Assembly (NCBI GenBank): GCA_025738555.1
Contig: JAOVFP010000014.1
Location: 1,302,001 to 1,366,000, forward strand
DNA: 64,000 bases
Reading direction: 5' to 3'
Source: Cyathus striatus
Taxonomy: Eukaryota > Basidiomycota > Agaricomycetes > Agaricales > Nidulariaceae
A program made the translations under genes and the position numbers. The stretch's first letter is position 1. Each line of letters starts with the position of its first letter. Under the pieces are notes generated by a model that saw nothing but the letters and a program-made list of their open reading frames with translations, was not told the origin of the DNA and ran no database searches. This document shows, one piece after another, positions 1-11,784 of the stretch.

Positions 1-375
1 TGCCAATGAATCTTGTAGACTCAATCCTCGGAACCCGTAAACAATGTTATGTATATAATTTGCAATATGTATCTGACCACTATAAACATGCTGACTTAAA
101 AAGAACGATGTTTGTATTTATGAATTTGCGCAGGCATTTCCAATTGATACACAATAAATAATCCGAAAAGTAACTGTAAGAGCAAATTCAACAAGTGTGT
201 AAAGCAATTGAGCTACTACCGTAACGAAAGCAAATAAAATACCAGCTATTCAATACAAAGTATAATGATATAAATAAATAGAAATGAAAATAGATCAGGT
301 CATAGTAAATGTGTTAATCGAAGTTGATATAGCATCGTCACGGTGCTGAAGATAATAAGATGCGCTGTAAGGCAT
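1..375. other. AT-rich non-coding DNA
   Basis: No open frame of note and no RNA gene seen. It is the 3' flank of FRW copy 1 and may belong to tandem unit 1. Confidence 0.4.
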
Positions 376-635
376 TCAAACTGTCGTCCACCTGAATACA
401 TCTGGTGAATCGGGATCCAGTGGTGTGGCAATCATGCTGCTTGTACAAGCCTTATATACAGGCATGGTGGGCCCAGCGGGCAACATGGTGGTAATCTAAA
501 TTTGTATGAGATAAGTCTGGTATAAAAACAATGACATCATGAGCTCACGGTGTTGGTATACGCTGGAGCTGCAGTAGCAGAACGAAGCGAGGAGGCCAAA
601 ACGAAGATTACGGCTGCAAATTTGTTGATGAACAT
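376..635 (-). CDS. Small secreted peptide precursor, FRW family copy 1
   Basis: Not a family I recognise. Exons 635-549 and 495-376 are joined across a 53-nt intron (donor GTGAGC, acceptor TTTAG, CTTAT-type branch site) at phase 0 and give 68 residues. Residues 1 to about 23 form a signal peptide (hydrophobic core, Ala-rich end before AAP), so the product should be secreted. The middle is low in recognisable motifs and holds the only Cys. The end reads DPDSPDVFRW followed by TTV and stop. The intron sits just after the signal peptide, exactly as in the four other copies on this strand. The start is the ATG at 635: an overlapping longer frame from 708 lacks a signal peptide and reads through the intron. 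The paralogues make the model convincing; function is unknown. Secreted signal or effector peptide is inference. Confidence 0.72.
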
Positions 636-2860
636 GATTGATTAAAAAGTGCTCGCTGAGATATCTGTCTTTAGAGTTGAGAATGACTGGAGTGAATGAA
701 GAATCCACTGCTTCTCGTTGTGCATTTTATACTCAACTTGTAGCCAGTAGTCTATGGCAGTTCATAGAACGTCTAGTGTGCGGCGAACATCTACCTGTGT
801 CTACCCTGCTGTTCATCACCTTTCGGTCTGCCATTTCCAAATTGTCATACTTGGTAAGAATCGGGTCAGGCGCAACAGGTGTGCTTACATATATTTAGTT
901 CGGTGCTTTACGCCTACCGTTTTGCGGAATACGCAGTACTTACCGCTAGTGTTATAGATCAACTATCCGCCGCATTCCTATATTCCGGTTTAACGCTGCA
1001 TGTACAGCTGATACTATTAAGAACAAGCGCGACTTTGCTAAGCAGTGAATACGTTAAGAATACGTATCTTAGCCCATATTGCACAAGAAACACCATGTAA
1101 ATGGAGCTAAAGTGATGCTTTCAATGTCGAACAAACCATATACACACAGCATAGGATATTAGGACGCTCCTGCCTCGTACTTGGAGCCGAGTCATTCAAA
1201 CCTCGGGAAGATGGACAGTGACTCACAGCTACGTTCCTTGATTAGTACTAGTAGTGGATAAAGTGAACGTGTCATCGGTGGCACCAGAGCCCCGTATCTA
1301 TACGTTGTTGTAAATGAGCACGAGCGACCGAACACTCTAGGGGCGCGGGACATTCCCGAGCCCTGCCAGTGTGCGACGGTGGGAGAGCAGTTCTAAGATT
1401 GGATCATTTTAATAAACGTCCTTGAGAATTTGATAATGCTGTGCTCCGAAATACTGATCGCCATTACTGTTAGGCAGCTTAGGGCAGCTTTTCTACCTGA
1501 GGCTGACACGGAGAATGCCAAATGTGGTAGTCTTTCTCACTTTGTATTTCTGTACATGTTAACACAGCGGTAAGGGATGTCAAGTTATCGTATAACTTTA
1601 AGCAATTATGAGCGCTACACGGGCGCTGGGGGGTACCCTTTCAGTCAACCATCCGGACTCCATTAATCATGCCCTTATGATATTTTCACTGGTACGTATC
1701 TCTCTAAGAAATAGATTCTTTAGAATTACTGTATTTCTTGCTTCTAAAACTACTCGTCTGTGCCATCAGTTTTCGGAAATATTCTTGCTCCGGAACGGAC
1801 AAACGGGCGCATACTGCTATTTTCTACTTTATTATCACTGTACTTCGAGTAATTACTGGGCTCGGATGGAACTAGCCAGTGCGTGAAAACGTGCTATTTA
1901 AAATATACTTGTTCCTGGGTGGGGATGCAATACCGCTGATATTATATGTCATTTACATTCCGGGATCATCGCGTGTTCACGTCGATTCTCGAGAACCTGT
2001 TTCAATAAGTTGGAGCCCGCCGGCGGGTTGTACGGAGATCTGTTAAAATAGTTTATTTTATTTTAAAGAGAACTTCAACAATACTTCAAACAGAAATATG
2101 CTACTTGCAAGCTGCAGTGAGTGCAAGGCTGTTCAGGCCCAGGTTTCGCTCGTTCAAACTTCAAGTTCGTTCCATCTTCATCATCCAATCATCAAAACAA
2201 TGACATCATCATTTACGAGGAACAACAATATCACGTGATCATGTAAGTATCTTTTCATTCAAATTTTCCCTGATCCGAACAGTACCGAACTAGGTTAGTG
2301 GCAAAAAGCTGCAGTCAACTTTTCGTAAGTACTTGTTTCGTAGCACAACCAAAACTTCCACTTTGACAATTCTTGCGGCGTGCGCTACTGTTTCTATCCT
2401 CATAGCTACTGGGTCTTAGGAGGCACATCTTATACATTCAAGAATGTTAATGAAGTGTGAAGGTATAATGTAACGCGAAGGCAACTCTTGGGAGTGCCTG
2501 ATCGCACTGCAGGCTATCAGGATTCAGACTGTTCTGAGGAGAGGCATCTAGGCAGCACGCGATGGTTAAGCATAATTTAGATGTTTCATCTTCGCGGGTT
2601 GTTGTTTACGAGCCTGTCCTGGCAACGCCATGCAAGCGGTTCCAAACCTACGGCCTCGGAACCAGACTACCCATCGTCAATCGGTAGCTCGCAAAATCCT
2701 CTCCACCGTTAGCGACCAACACGACGCTCGGGAATATGTCGCTACCTTATCGCAAGAATTGAATATGCTGCATATCTCATGCGATCTTGGCAATTTAACG
2801 ACGCTATTGAAAGCCTTTTATACAACATCGACTTGGCCAGCTGGAATTTTGTTGCGCCAC
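636..2860. repeat. Upstream part of tandem unit 1, then gene-free DNA
   Basis: From about 640 to 1550 the sequence matches, with much divergence, the DNA upstream of the other FRW genes: promoter block, then a block with GGAAGATGGACAGTGA, GTGGGAGAG and CTACCTGAGG-type landmarks that recur near 7590-7860 and in part near 9190-9440, 13300-13460 and 18700-18950. From about 1600 to 2860 I see no gene. Short open frames here (for example 1608-1886 and 2630-2926) have no recognisable domain. Confidence 0.5.
723..731 (-). promoter_or_regulatory. TATA box of FRW copy 1
   Basis: Reads TATAAAATG on the minus strand, about 90 nt upstream of the ATG. All five FRW copies have a TATA-like box at this spacing, followed by a conserved leader box (here about 655-667, related to CAGATATCTCAGC). 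Confidence 0.55.
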
Positions 2861-2861
2861 G

Positions 2862-4396
2862 ATGTTTTCAAAGATTCTGACAATCGTTCTATCTGCGGTG
2901 GCGATTGCTCATGCTTCCTCCTCTAGCTTCCCGCACACCTCCCACAACCATAAGCGTGCGACTTGTACGGTAGCGTCAGCGGGTAACAGCGGCGTGGACG
3001 ATGTGAGCAGTATCTCTTCTCCCTTCAGACTGGCGTTGACGATGCTTCCAGGTTCCTTCGGCTGTTTTAGCTATAAAAAGCTGCGGCAAGGGTGGTACAA
3101 TTGTCTTCGCAGCGAATAAGACTTACAGCATTCGTTCCCAATTGGATATTACCGGTTGTGTTGGATGCACGATTCAGATCGAAGGGACTCTCAAACTCTC
3201 GGACGACACCGTTTATTGGAATGGGAAGCGCGCGATCATAAATGTGAACGGTATCAATGGAGCCACAATTACCTCTACTACAGGAAACGGTGTCTTCGAC
3301 GGAAACGGCCTGCCGCATTGGAAAAGTGAGTTACACGCTTGACTATCGGACACTTTACATGTTAACTTTGTATAACAGAGTTTGCATCTGATAGCAGCTA
3401 CGCACGACCTGTTATGCTGAATATCAACAACTCCAAAAACATCGCAGTTACGAAGTTCATATTTAAAAATGCGCCAAACGTCTTCAATGAGGTGAAGGGT
3501 GGTTCGACCAGTATTCTGTACGTCATTGACTCCTCCGCTTACCTGGGCACGTATTCACATGTATGTACTAGCTATGATGCTCTTACTCTTGATGCGACTG
3601 CAATAGACGTAAGTGGCCTTCAAGACAGATGTTGAAGACGGTTTGCTGACATGCATTTAGGGTGTCACCCCCAAGAATACTGACGGATTCGACGTTGGAA
3701 AGTCCACATATGTAACGATCAAGAATACCAAGATCACCAATCAGGACGATTGTATCGCATTCAAGCCTGGGGCTGACCACACTACGGTAACTGACATCAC
3801 TTGCACTGGCTCGCATGGCCTTTCGGTGGGTAGCCTAGGCAAAGCTGCTGGTAGCACTGATTCTGTGAGTAGAATACGGAACTTCTATTGATATTGTGGT
3901 ACTCAAAAATGCATAGGTCACGAACGTCTACGTCAAAGGTGCTACGATGATTAATTCGTCAAAGGCTGTCGGCATCAAGCTCTACCAAGGTGGATCAACT
4001 CATGGTGTTGCAACCGTCCGAAATGTCACGTACGAGGACATAACCATTAAGAACTGCGAATACGCTGTGCAAATTCAGAGCTGCTACGGGTCCACATCGA
4101 CGGCATCTTGCAACAGCGCGCCCAGCACAAGCACTATCGACGGAGTCTACTTCAAAAACTTCAAAGGCACAACATCTTCAAAATTCGAGCCTGTAAGTTG
4201 TCTCGCATGTTTTGTTTTTGTTGGGATGATTAGACTTTTCTAGGTACTGGGGAATCTGAACTGCCCGAAATCGGGTATTTGCAACGTCTTTTTCTCCAAC
4301 ATCGCCGTCAGGACTCCTAAAGGGAAGGCTAACTTCTTGTGCTCCAACATCGACAGTACTCCAGGCATCACATGCTCTGGTTCGGCTTCTGGATAA
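2862..4396 (+). CDS. Secreted GH28 polygalacturonase (probably exo-acting)
   Basis: Hydrolyses alpha-1,4 linkages of polygalacturonan in plant pectin, outside the cell. Seven exons: 2862-3002, 3052-3325, 3379-3517, 3572-3608, 3661-3864, 3917-4192, 4244-4396, all with GT-AG introns of 48-63 nt, giving 407 residues, a normal length. Residues 1-18 are a signal peptide, with a KR site soon after. The GH28 signature is complete: NTDG (Asp205), QDD (Asp226, Asp227), GSHG (His249) and GIK (Lys286); the last normally reads RIK, so the substrate-contacting Arg is replaced. GSHGLSVGSLG resembles fungal exo-polygalacturonases (galacturan 1,4-alpha-galacturonidase); that subtype is inference. A TATA-like TTTATACA lies about 45 nt upstream of the ATG. 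It is followed 313 bp later, same strand, by a pectin methylesterase, which supplies de-esterified substrate. Confidence 0.93.
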
Positions 4397-4709
4397 TGTA
4401 TTCGGGTTTGTGTGGCCGTGCAATCACGCTAATATGTACTTCGCTTAGCATGTCGTAGGAATGTAGCATGCACTACTTAATGTGTGATTCTGCATCGCAC
4501 CGAAACCTTAATCTCCTCGTGCTACACATCTCTTAAGAAAATGCCCAGGGATTATTTTCGTCTTCACTAGTTTTCGGAGAATTATATTATATGAACCGAG
4601 CTGCTATGGAAACATACTTATAGTGAATGGTCCGCGCCACCGGGTTCTTTAACGTGAACGCATAAGAGGAGACGAAGACGACAGGAAGAATTAAATTCAA
4701 AACACGATC

Positions 4710-5912
4710 ATGCTTGCGTTATTTTGGCTCTCTAGCCTTTTACTTTCATTCCCTCTGTCTGTCCTATGTATTTCAAGGACAACCCCTCCGAGCGGTGCTC
4801 TCGTGGTCAGGCAAAGTAATACCAAATCTGGCGAATACAGGTATTACCCTCGTAGCGTATTTGATGTAGTACTGTCACTAACTTATACATAGCACCATCA
4901 GCAAAGCTGTAGCAGCTCTGGGAACTTCCACATCCGCAAAATCGATCTTTATTTATCCCGGTGTATACAAAGAGCAAGTCTACGTTAACTACGGAGGCCC
5001 TCTCAAAATCTATGGATATACCACTGAGTGTGTAGCCTCTTACATATTTCCCAACCGCTTCTCAACTGCTTCTATTGAGGCAGTTCTTCATCATATCAAA
5101 ATAACCAAGTTACGATCACCAACAACCTCAACGCTCAAGACAATGGCGGAAACGATCCAAGTGCCACTTTCCGTGCCCATAGCTCCAACTTCAGTCTCTA
5201 CAACGTGAACATCGCTAACACCTATGGCCAAGGAAAGCAAGCCACCGCATTGTCCGCTAAATCCACGTCTCAAGGCTTTTACGGCTGTTCTTTCACTGGG
5301 TACCAAGATACCTTATTGGCGGACGGCGGTGGAGCTCAGTACTACTCCAACTGCTATATCGCGGGCGCAGTAGACTGGATTTACGGAGATGCGAATGTCT
5401 GGTTCGGTGAATGTACAATTGCTGCTGTTGGGCCTGGTGCTATCACCGCTATGTCAAGGACCTCCGCCTCGGATAGTACGTACTACGTGATCGATCACTC
5501 GAAAGTCGTTTCTGTTTCCTCGACTAGCTTGACTGGGAAGGTTTTCCTCGGTAGACCATGGAGAGAATATGCACGAGTGGTAAGTGGAATGTTATCGACG
5601 CGATGCGATTTACTCACCGTCGGTCCGTGAATAATAGATCTTCCAATATACTGATTTACCAGACATCATCAACGCGGCAGGATACACCACCCTTGCAACA
5701 TTGGGTGCTAACGCGTAAGTGACATAATATCGAGTTGACTATAGACATGAGCGAAGCTGAAATTTTAATACAGGAAATACTCCGAATATCAGAACACTGG
5801 TGCTGGAGCTAGTACTTCTAAACGTGTCCATCTTACATCCATTTCTGCCTCTATAACGAAGAAACAAGTTTTAGGAAGCAACTGGAAGTCTTGGATCGAT
5901 ACAACCTATTAG
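4710..5912 (+). CDS. Secreted CE8 pectin methylesterase
   Basis: Removes methyl esters from homogalacturonan, making it accessible to polygalacturonase; extracellular. Five exons: 4710-4840, 4893-5027, 5084-5579, 5638-5714, 5774-5912, giving 325 residues, typical for fungal CE8. An N-terminal hydrophobic stretch of about 20 residues is a signal peptide. Catalytic features are present: Gln141 region, GYQDT with Gln163 and Asp164, VDWIYGDA with nucleophile Asp186, and GRPW with Arg246 and Trp248. The two Phe of the usual VDFIFG are Trp and Tyr here. Splice sites were chosen because they restore the CE8 frame at every junction. Forms a co-oriented pair with the upstream polygalacturonase; together they are a two-step pectin degradation module. 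The 3' end is followed by AT-rich DNA. Confidence 0.93.
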
Positions 5913-6177
5913 TTTCTCGAGTTTAAACCCTACAATTACTTACACTGCATTTTTATGAAGCTAAATTACTATCACACTCATTCAAATTCCAAATTAGTTT
6001 ACATCTTTAATAGATCATCACACTCATTACTACTTATACTCTCGTACATTTTATAAAATATACCATGTATTTCTTCAAACTCTGCTATCCAGCATACTGT
6101 TATTATGCAGGAAGAAAATTGAAGTTGTTTCATTTGTTATGGCCTGGCAAGTATCGTTCTAGAAAGTTGACCAGTAC

Positions 6178-6259
6178 GTCACTTTGCCGGAGTGGTTAAC
6201 GGGATCGCCTGCTAAGCGGTTGGGCTTTGCCCGCGAGTGTTCGAATCGCTCAGGTGACG
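6178..6259 (+). tRNA. tRNA-Ser (anticodon GCU)
   Basis: An 82-nt cloverleaf: acceptor GTCACTT pairs with AGGTGAC (one G-T pair), discriminator G; D-arm A box with GGAGTGGTTAACGG; anticodon stem ATCGC/GCGGT around loop CTGCTAA, anticodon GCT; long variable arm GGGC/GCCC as expected for a class II serine tRNA; T arm GAGTG-TTCGAAT-CGCTC carrying the B box. No intron. Confidence 0.92.
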
Positions 6260-6260
6260 G

Positions 6261-6267
6261 TTTTTTT
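6261..6267 (+). terminator. RNA polymerase III terminator
   Basis: Run of seven T immediately after the tRNA-Ser discriminator base. Confidence 0.85.
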
Positions 6268-6743
6268 ACCGATTGCATCACTATTGTATCTCTCGGTGAA
6301 ACTAACAACTGAGATGTTCGCTGTCAGTTCTTAATATTCGCTGGCATCCCAACGCCACAATGTAGATATAAAAAGGTAATTTGAGTATGGCTCTGTACCT
6401 AACCATCCCCTAATCTGTCGGAGTAATTGACAGAGAGACGGAAATAAAATTTATATAAAATAACGCTACGACAATCCACATCATCTATTTATGTATCATA
6501 TGTAATAGCTTTCAGGAAAACACAAAGTGATAAATAAAATAGATTCTAAAAACGATTCGAGAAAGTGAAAGGGTTGTGTGTAATGCGAAGTTACACCTAT
6601 AGTGTACTTAAACAATGAAAGGGCTAAAGTTCAGAAAGCGTGTTACTAAGTTGCTGTAGATATATGCCTGCCTGGACATGAATACATACGTCAGACATAC
6701 AAAGTTGGTGTGTTGAAGAATATTTAATAATACCATATATCCA
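6268..6743. other. Non-coding spacer before FRW copy 2
   Basis: AT-rich, no gene seen. It is the 3' flank of the minus-strand FRW copy 2. Confidence 0.4.
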
Positions 6744-7008
6744 TCAATCCGTAGTCCACCTGAACACTCCCGGTGAGTCGGGATCCACAGGAGTCGTGGT
6801 TGTAGCTGGGTCTGATTTAGCTACCAAAATCTTGGTGCTTTCCACAGGAAACCCGCCGGTAATAGTCATCTAAATATGAATGAGATATTATCTCTAAGTA
6901 GCAAACTTTTAACCTCACATAGTGGATATGTCTTGGTGCTGCGGTAACTAAATGAAGCGAGGACATCAAAGTGAGAACGGGCACAATTGCAATTATGACG
7001 AGCTTCAT
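6744..7008 (-). CDS. Small secreted peptide precursor, FRW family copy 2
   Basis: Exons 7008-6919 and 6869-6744, joined at phase 0 across a 49-nt intron (GTGAGG to TTTAG), encode 71 residues, the longest copy. The signal peptide covers about residues 1-24 (hydrophobic, ending VTAAP). The middle is Thr/Val-rich with a run of four Thr. The C-terminus is DPDSPGVFRW plus TTD. Start, intron position and tail match copy 1, and the middle aligns loosely to it (ITTMLPAG versus MTITGGFP), so copies 1 and 2 are the closest pair. No Cys in the predicted mature part. Function unknown; presumably secreted. Confidence 0.8.
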
Positions 7009-7088
7009 TGCGAAGAAAGATGAGATATTTAAGCTGTGAGGACTTGAGTAGTGGAAGTGAATGAAGAGTACACTGCGATATGTGCTAT

Positions 7089-7096
7089 CTTTTATA
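7089..7096 (-). promoter_or_regulatory. TATA box of FRW copy 2
   Basis: TATAAAAG on the minus strand, about 85 nt upstream of the ATG; the conserved leader box lies at about 7021-7040. Confidence 0.55.
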
Positions 7097-8449
7097 CCGA
7101 AAGTTTCGGTAGTAGTTCATAGTACGTCGGTGTGTTGCGAGTGTCCTGCTCGTGCCATACCTGCTGTTCATCACTTTTGTTGTTCCAACTGGCACTTCCA
7201 TGATGTTGTACATGATAAACATAGCTGAGTCGAACCTGGCGCAACTTATGCATACCTACTTAAATTTGTTCAGGACCTGGTTGCGATCATTCAATGCGCG
7301 GAATCTTTCCGGTAGGTGATATTAATCAGATATGCCGTCTTCCGGAATTCGTGCTAAACAATTAATTGCTCATATCTAGTGTACATTATTTGATGTTAAT
7401 ATTTATTTTCAGCGAACTTATTTAATGAATAATTCAACTTGCTATTCAGGAAGTACATAAAACGTGGAATGCGTATGGAATTCAGAGGAATACTTACAAA
7501 TTAGAACATAATCTTATATATGGTATTGTAAACTTCCGCGACGTTGTACTCAATGGATGGAGATAAATCATACAAACACGGCGTCTCGGGAAGATGGACA
7601 GTGATTCACTCCTTAATATACACTGGTAAATGAACGTGTCTTATCACACCACTGGCTCTGGGCCTTGTAACTGTACATAGTAAATGCGACCACCCATATG
7701 CTATACGAGCGCGAAACACTTCCGAATTTAGCGACGGCGGGACAGTGGGAGAGTGGTTCTAAGTTTGATCTCGCGCTCGAGAACGTGATCTTGCTATGTG
7801 TCTGACTGTCAATAATTAGGCAGCTCCGTTACCTGAGGTTGACGGGAAAGGGATTTAAATGTGGTATAAATCTTGCCAAAGTTCCTTGCGCCTGGTAGTC
7901 ACAGAAGACATGAGCGCTAAATGAACGCTAGTACGTAAAGTGTAGATTACGCAGTATCTTCCCACATAAGTTCTCTCCTTTCGTTAGTCTCTGTCAACAA
8001 TATCTTAAATGTCAAAAAATCTCTAAATATTAGACGCACAGTATCCTGCGAACTGCAAGCGGATTAAAGTCCTGCGTCTAAAAATCTTCAGAAGCGTGCA
8101 TGGTCGCTTGTCGGACCATCCTTTAACCCGAGAGCAGTTCTAATCAGAATACTTGTCTGCTCATCTGTAACATGTCACATGTCACCGTATATTCACATCC
8201 CTATCACATAAAGCTTGAGTTAGGCATTTCAAAATGATGTATAATAGGCAAATGTATATGTTCTGGTTACAGGTTACAGCAAGGTTACAATTATAATTTA
8301 ACGTAGTGATAATAATAGCTAATATTCTGAGATTCACAATTCACCACGAAACTTCGTTGGGTTTGAATTAATATAAGTTCCTGAAATTAACACTGATCAT
8401 GAACATTGAATAAAGTGCGGGAGATATATGACAAACCTTGTATTTATCA
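7097..8449. repeat. Upstream part of tandem unit 2 and unit 3 flank
   Basis: Roughly 7100-7860 is homologous to 720-1540 upstream of FRW copy 1 (shared CTGCTGTTCATCAC, AACCTGGCGCAAC-like and GGAAGATGGACAGTGA landmarks). From about 7870 to 8449 I see only AT-rich DNA without genes. Confidence 0.5.
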
Positions 8450-8656
8450 CTACCTCCACCTGAACACATCTGCTGAGTCGGGATCCACTGGCATAGTAAC
8501 AGGTAAATCGTATGTGGTCTAGCAAGTCCTGATAAGATATATGTTTCAGTAATGACTCAAGGGTCTTACTGAGGGAATATCTGCCGGTGCTGAGGTAACC
8601 AGAGGAAGTGATGGCGCAAACGCAAAAGCGAATACCAGTGCAGAAAAGAACTTCAT
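8450..8656 (-). CDS. Small secreted peptide precursor, FRW family copy 3
   Basis: Exons 8656-8570 and 8518-8450, phase 0, intron 51 nt (GTAAGA to CTAG), encode 51 residues, the shortest copy. Signal peptide about residues 1-23 (Phe/Ala-rich core, then TSAP). After it come only some 28 residues, ending VDPDSADVFRW with one Arg before the stop. An earlier AG ten bases upstream of the chosen acceptor would shift the frame and destroy the conserved tail; the chosen site restores it. With so little between signal and tail, this copy shows best that the tail is the conserved product. Function unknown. Confidence 0.77.
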
Positions 8657-8741
8657 TTTTCAGAAACTGTGAGATGAGGGACAGTGATATATCTGAGCTG
8701 TGAGTTGTAGAAGTGTATATGGCTAGTACTCTGTGTCATTT

Positions 8742-8750
8742 CTTTATATA
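8742..8750 (-). promoter_or_regulatory. TATA box of FRW copy 3
   Basis: TATATAAAG on the minus strand about 90 nt upstream of the ATG; leader box related to CAGCTCAGATATATC at about 8684-8704. Confidence 0.55.
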
Positions 8751-11250
8751 CCAGATACTAGGCGTATAGGCAACTTCTACTCATGAAGTCGTCAGTACAA
8801 CGAACGGACGGTTGATCACCCGACCTGGCGCTACCGAAGGTGTAACTGAGCTTTCCAGTACATGCGACGCGCGGTATGTACCTTTCTATTTCAGTCTTCA
8901 AATCTACAGGGAGCTATACTGCCATGCACGGTGACTTGAACCCTCTAGCGAGACGAGCCGTATCACGCGCGTAGTATACATACGGAACTTGCCCTGGTGA
9001 AATTATCTAGACTTGTCAGAAAAAAAACATACATGCCATGGCATATGCGCACAGCATTGTATGTCTGAATCCTCCGCCTTGAGTAAATACACAGTAAATC
9101 AGACATACTTCAAACATTTATGTCAAAGATCTGTACCTTGACATATGCTGGATAAAACGAAATGAATTATCACTCTACTACACCGTCGGCCACTTTACTC
9201 TGTGGAGGTGCGGGATATCTCGAGGCTCGACGCCTAATTGGAACCGTATGGGAACGGTTCTAAATTTAAATAATTAATTGACGTCGTTGAGCTATTGATA
9301 TTAATAAGGCTATCCTCCGATATTGTTGATTTTGATAAGTAGCAGGAGCAGGCATCCTGGCACCAGGCAGGTACATTCTCTACCTGAGGTTGACATTGTT
9401 AACATGTTGACAGTGGGAGATTTAAGAAATCTAAATGTGGCAGTGTCAAATGTTTGTTCCTAACTCGAATTAGAAATCAACTTTTATCTATACTGTCGAG
9501 TTGAAAATGTCAATATATGGTCCAGCTTCCATACTACTTGTGTGGATGGGGATCACAAACCCTCACATACCTAGGCGGTAGCACTGTTAAAAGATTCTGA
9601 TTGAGAGAGGCTCCAGTGGTCACTGGTAGGCTACCATAGTAGGGGCAGGGACAGATAGAACAGCGCCGGCAGAAGGAGAATCAGGCGATTTGTTTCTCCG
9701 ATATTCTTCGGACTCTTTAACCTCTTCCACGTCCACCCGATTGCAAAGACACTGTTACCCCAGTTGAGACAGGACAGAGTAAGACGTGTCTATAAAGCAT
9801 AATAGCCCTACTGAATTCTAAACTTTCGACTTTTGATCGTTGTGAAAAAACATATGGTACACTGATGCCAAGTCAGGGGGCACTTCGGAGCAGTGATCAT
9901 TGGGGCGGAGTGTTAATTCTCTTTCTCTTAAGCTGGACGATGAACTTGCTATAGTTCCCTCCCTACGCCCAAATATACCATCGGGAAGCTCACCCATACA
10001 GTAATGCACCAAAACATATCTGCTGAGGAATTTAGTTTCAGATTTGGCGTTTAGTTGAGGTTATCACAAGCTTTGGGCATATTCCTCAGTATGCCGCGCA
10101 CCCGGCCTATTCAAACTCAAGAACTCAGCGGGTATGCTTGTCCCGTGATTGGCCCATGCGGGCACCTCTCGCTTGTACTCGCTTACAGTTGGTACCGGTT
10201 TTTGCACACCAGAAATTAAGAATTGAGTAGGACTATATTAAATGTTTGGTCATGAAAATATCGACGAAGGAGAAGGGGTAATTTGAATTTTGGCGGATCT
10301 TCAGTGAGTCTTCCGACTCTTCACCGTAACACGTGCAAGTGCCACAACCTGCCACAACCTTTTACACTTCGGTTTTAATTTTCAAAAGTTTTTCATACAT
10401 AATTTTGAAAAATATGTGTTGAGAATTCATCGGCAACAGTTGGAGTGGAGAGCTGAAGTTCACTCAACTGCATACTTAATGCATTGCTCAGAATGAGCAG
10501 TCGTCCGACTCGGGCCCAACTCGGACCCAGATTTGACCCAGATACTTACGTATAGTAACTCCGAGTCTCCGAACAACTTCGGATTCCAGAAGCTCTGATT
10601 TAAAGTTTGCTCATGTTTACCTGAACCATCTTTCGGAGTCGGCAGCCGGGGACCGGACAGAATTGGCGCAGACGAATCTGTGGCATGATTTTCATGAGGG
10701 CACGAAAGTGTTCGAGCTAATCACCGGCAGAGAGGTAAGAGAATGTAATGATTCAAGGTTAATAATGTACATTCGGAAATTTGTACTTAATTAATGTGTT
10801 CCTATGGGACTGCGTGTCCAAGTAGCTAACCTCGCCAAAACCTCGCTTCCTTGCCATTCAACAGAAGAAACAAGCATTAAAATTCCTAACTAAGGAATTA
10901 GGAAATACTACTCATTGCATTATAGATGAGCATCATCAGAACAACAGCTTCGAATACTTATACTTTCTATAGCATTCAAATATATACCTTGCACAGTGCT
11001 CAGTGTCCAAATAATATAGTACTTGCAGTATACAATCATCACTGCATAATCGTTGCGTTACAAAACAATGCAAGATAGCTGAAAGATGGTGAATATTCAT
11101 ATACAAACCAGTAACATAAAACAAAATGGACGAAAAGTTCAAAAATTAAACACTGGTATTTTGGTAAGTATTCCCATTGCTTCTGAAATTAAATGTTGAA
11201 TATGAGAACAGTGATGATTTAAATTAATATAATAGTATACCTTAAATCTA
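8751..11250. other. Tandem unit 3 upstream DNA and a gene-free stretch
   Basis: About 8760-9450 shares unit landmarks (GATCACCCGACC promoter block; CCGTCGGCCACTTTACTCTGTGG and CTACCTGAGGTTGACA further out). From 9450 to 11250 no gene is recognised. On the minus strand around 9700-9740 a short stretch could encode VDVEEVKESEEYR, vaguely like a frame in the repeat at 12.06-12.45 kb; too weak to call. Confidence 0.4.
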
Positions 11251-11477
11251 TCACTTCCTCCATCTGAAAATGTTCGATGAGTCGGGGTCAGCTGCAGATG
11301 TAGCTGTGGATGCTGAAATATCCTGTATGGCAGGCGACTTGGTGATAACAGTCTATTACGCTCGGATGAGAAACAGTAATGACACTCAAATAATTGACTC
11401 ACTGCTGGAATTGCGGTGGCAACGGAAAGTAAACTTGCCAGGATGAGAGCAGATGTGGCTGTGGTAAAAAGTTTCAT
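11251..11477 (-). CDS. Small secreted peptide precursor, FRW family copy 4
   Basis: Exons 11477-11403 and 11352-11251, phase 0, intron 50 nt (GTGAGT to AATAG), encode 58 residues. Signal peptide about residues 1-22 (ending VATAIPA). Middle Ser/Thr/Ala-rich. The tail is the most divergent: DPDSSNIFRW then RK and stop, with Ile for Val and Asn for Asp, both conservative. A longer unspliced frame exists but loses the tail. The intron and signal-peptide positions match the other copies. Function unknown. Confidence 0.77.
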
Positions 11478-11566
11478 TGCTTAGAAAATGTAAGTTGAGA
11501 CAATTTGAGATATCTGAGCTGCGAGTTGTAGGAGTTTGTTGGACTACTCAGTTGCTTATTTCTGCA

Positions 11567-11575
11567 TTATATACA
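11567..11575 (-). promoter_or_regulatory. TATA-like box of FRW copy 4
   Basis: TGTATATAA-type box on the minus strand about 90 nt upstream of the ATG; leader box CAGCTCAGATATCTCA at about 11503-11522. Confidence 0.5.
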
Positions 11576-11784
11576 AAAATTCATTCCGAGGTGGCACGCG
11601 GTTTCTTCCTTTGGGGCTGTCAAATTCCGGCAGTGTATTGTGGATGCTCTCGCCTACAACAAACAGTGAATGCTTATTGATCACCCGACCAGACCTGTCA
11701 ACAGTTTTCACTAAGAAAGATAAAATTAATTCGCATTTCGCCAAAGCACTGTGGGTGTATTTAATATTTCAAGTGATTGTACGC

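Noticed and set aside
2630..2926. Open frame overlapping the polygalacturonase start
   Set aside because: Different frame, no signal peptide, no domain; the ATG at 2862 gives a proper signal peptide and GH28 protein.
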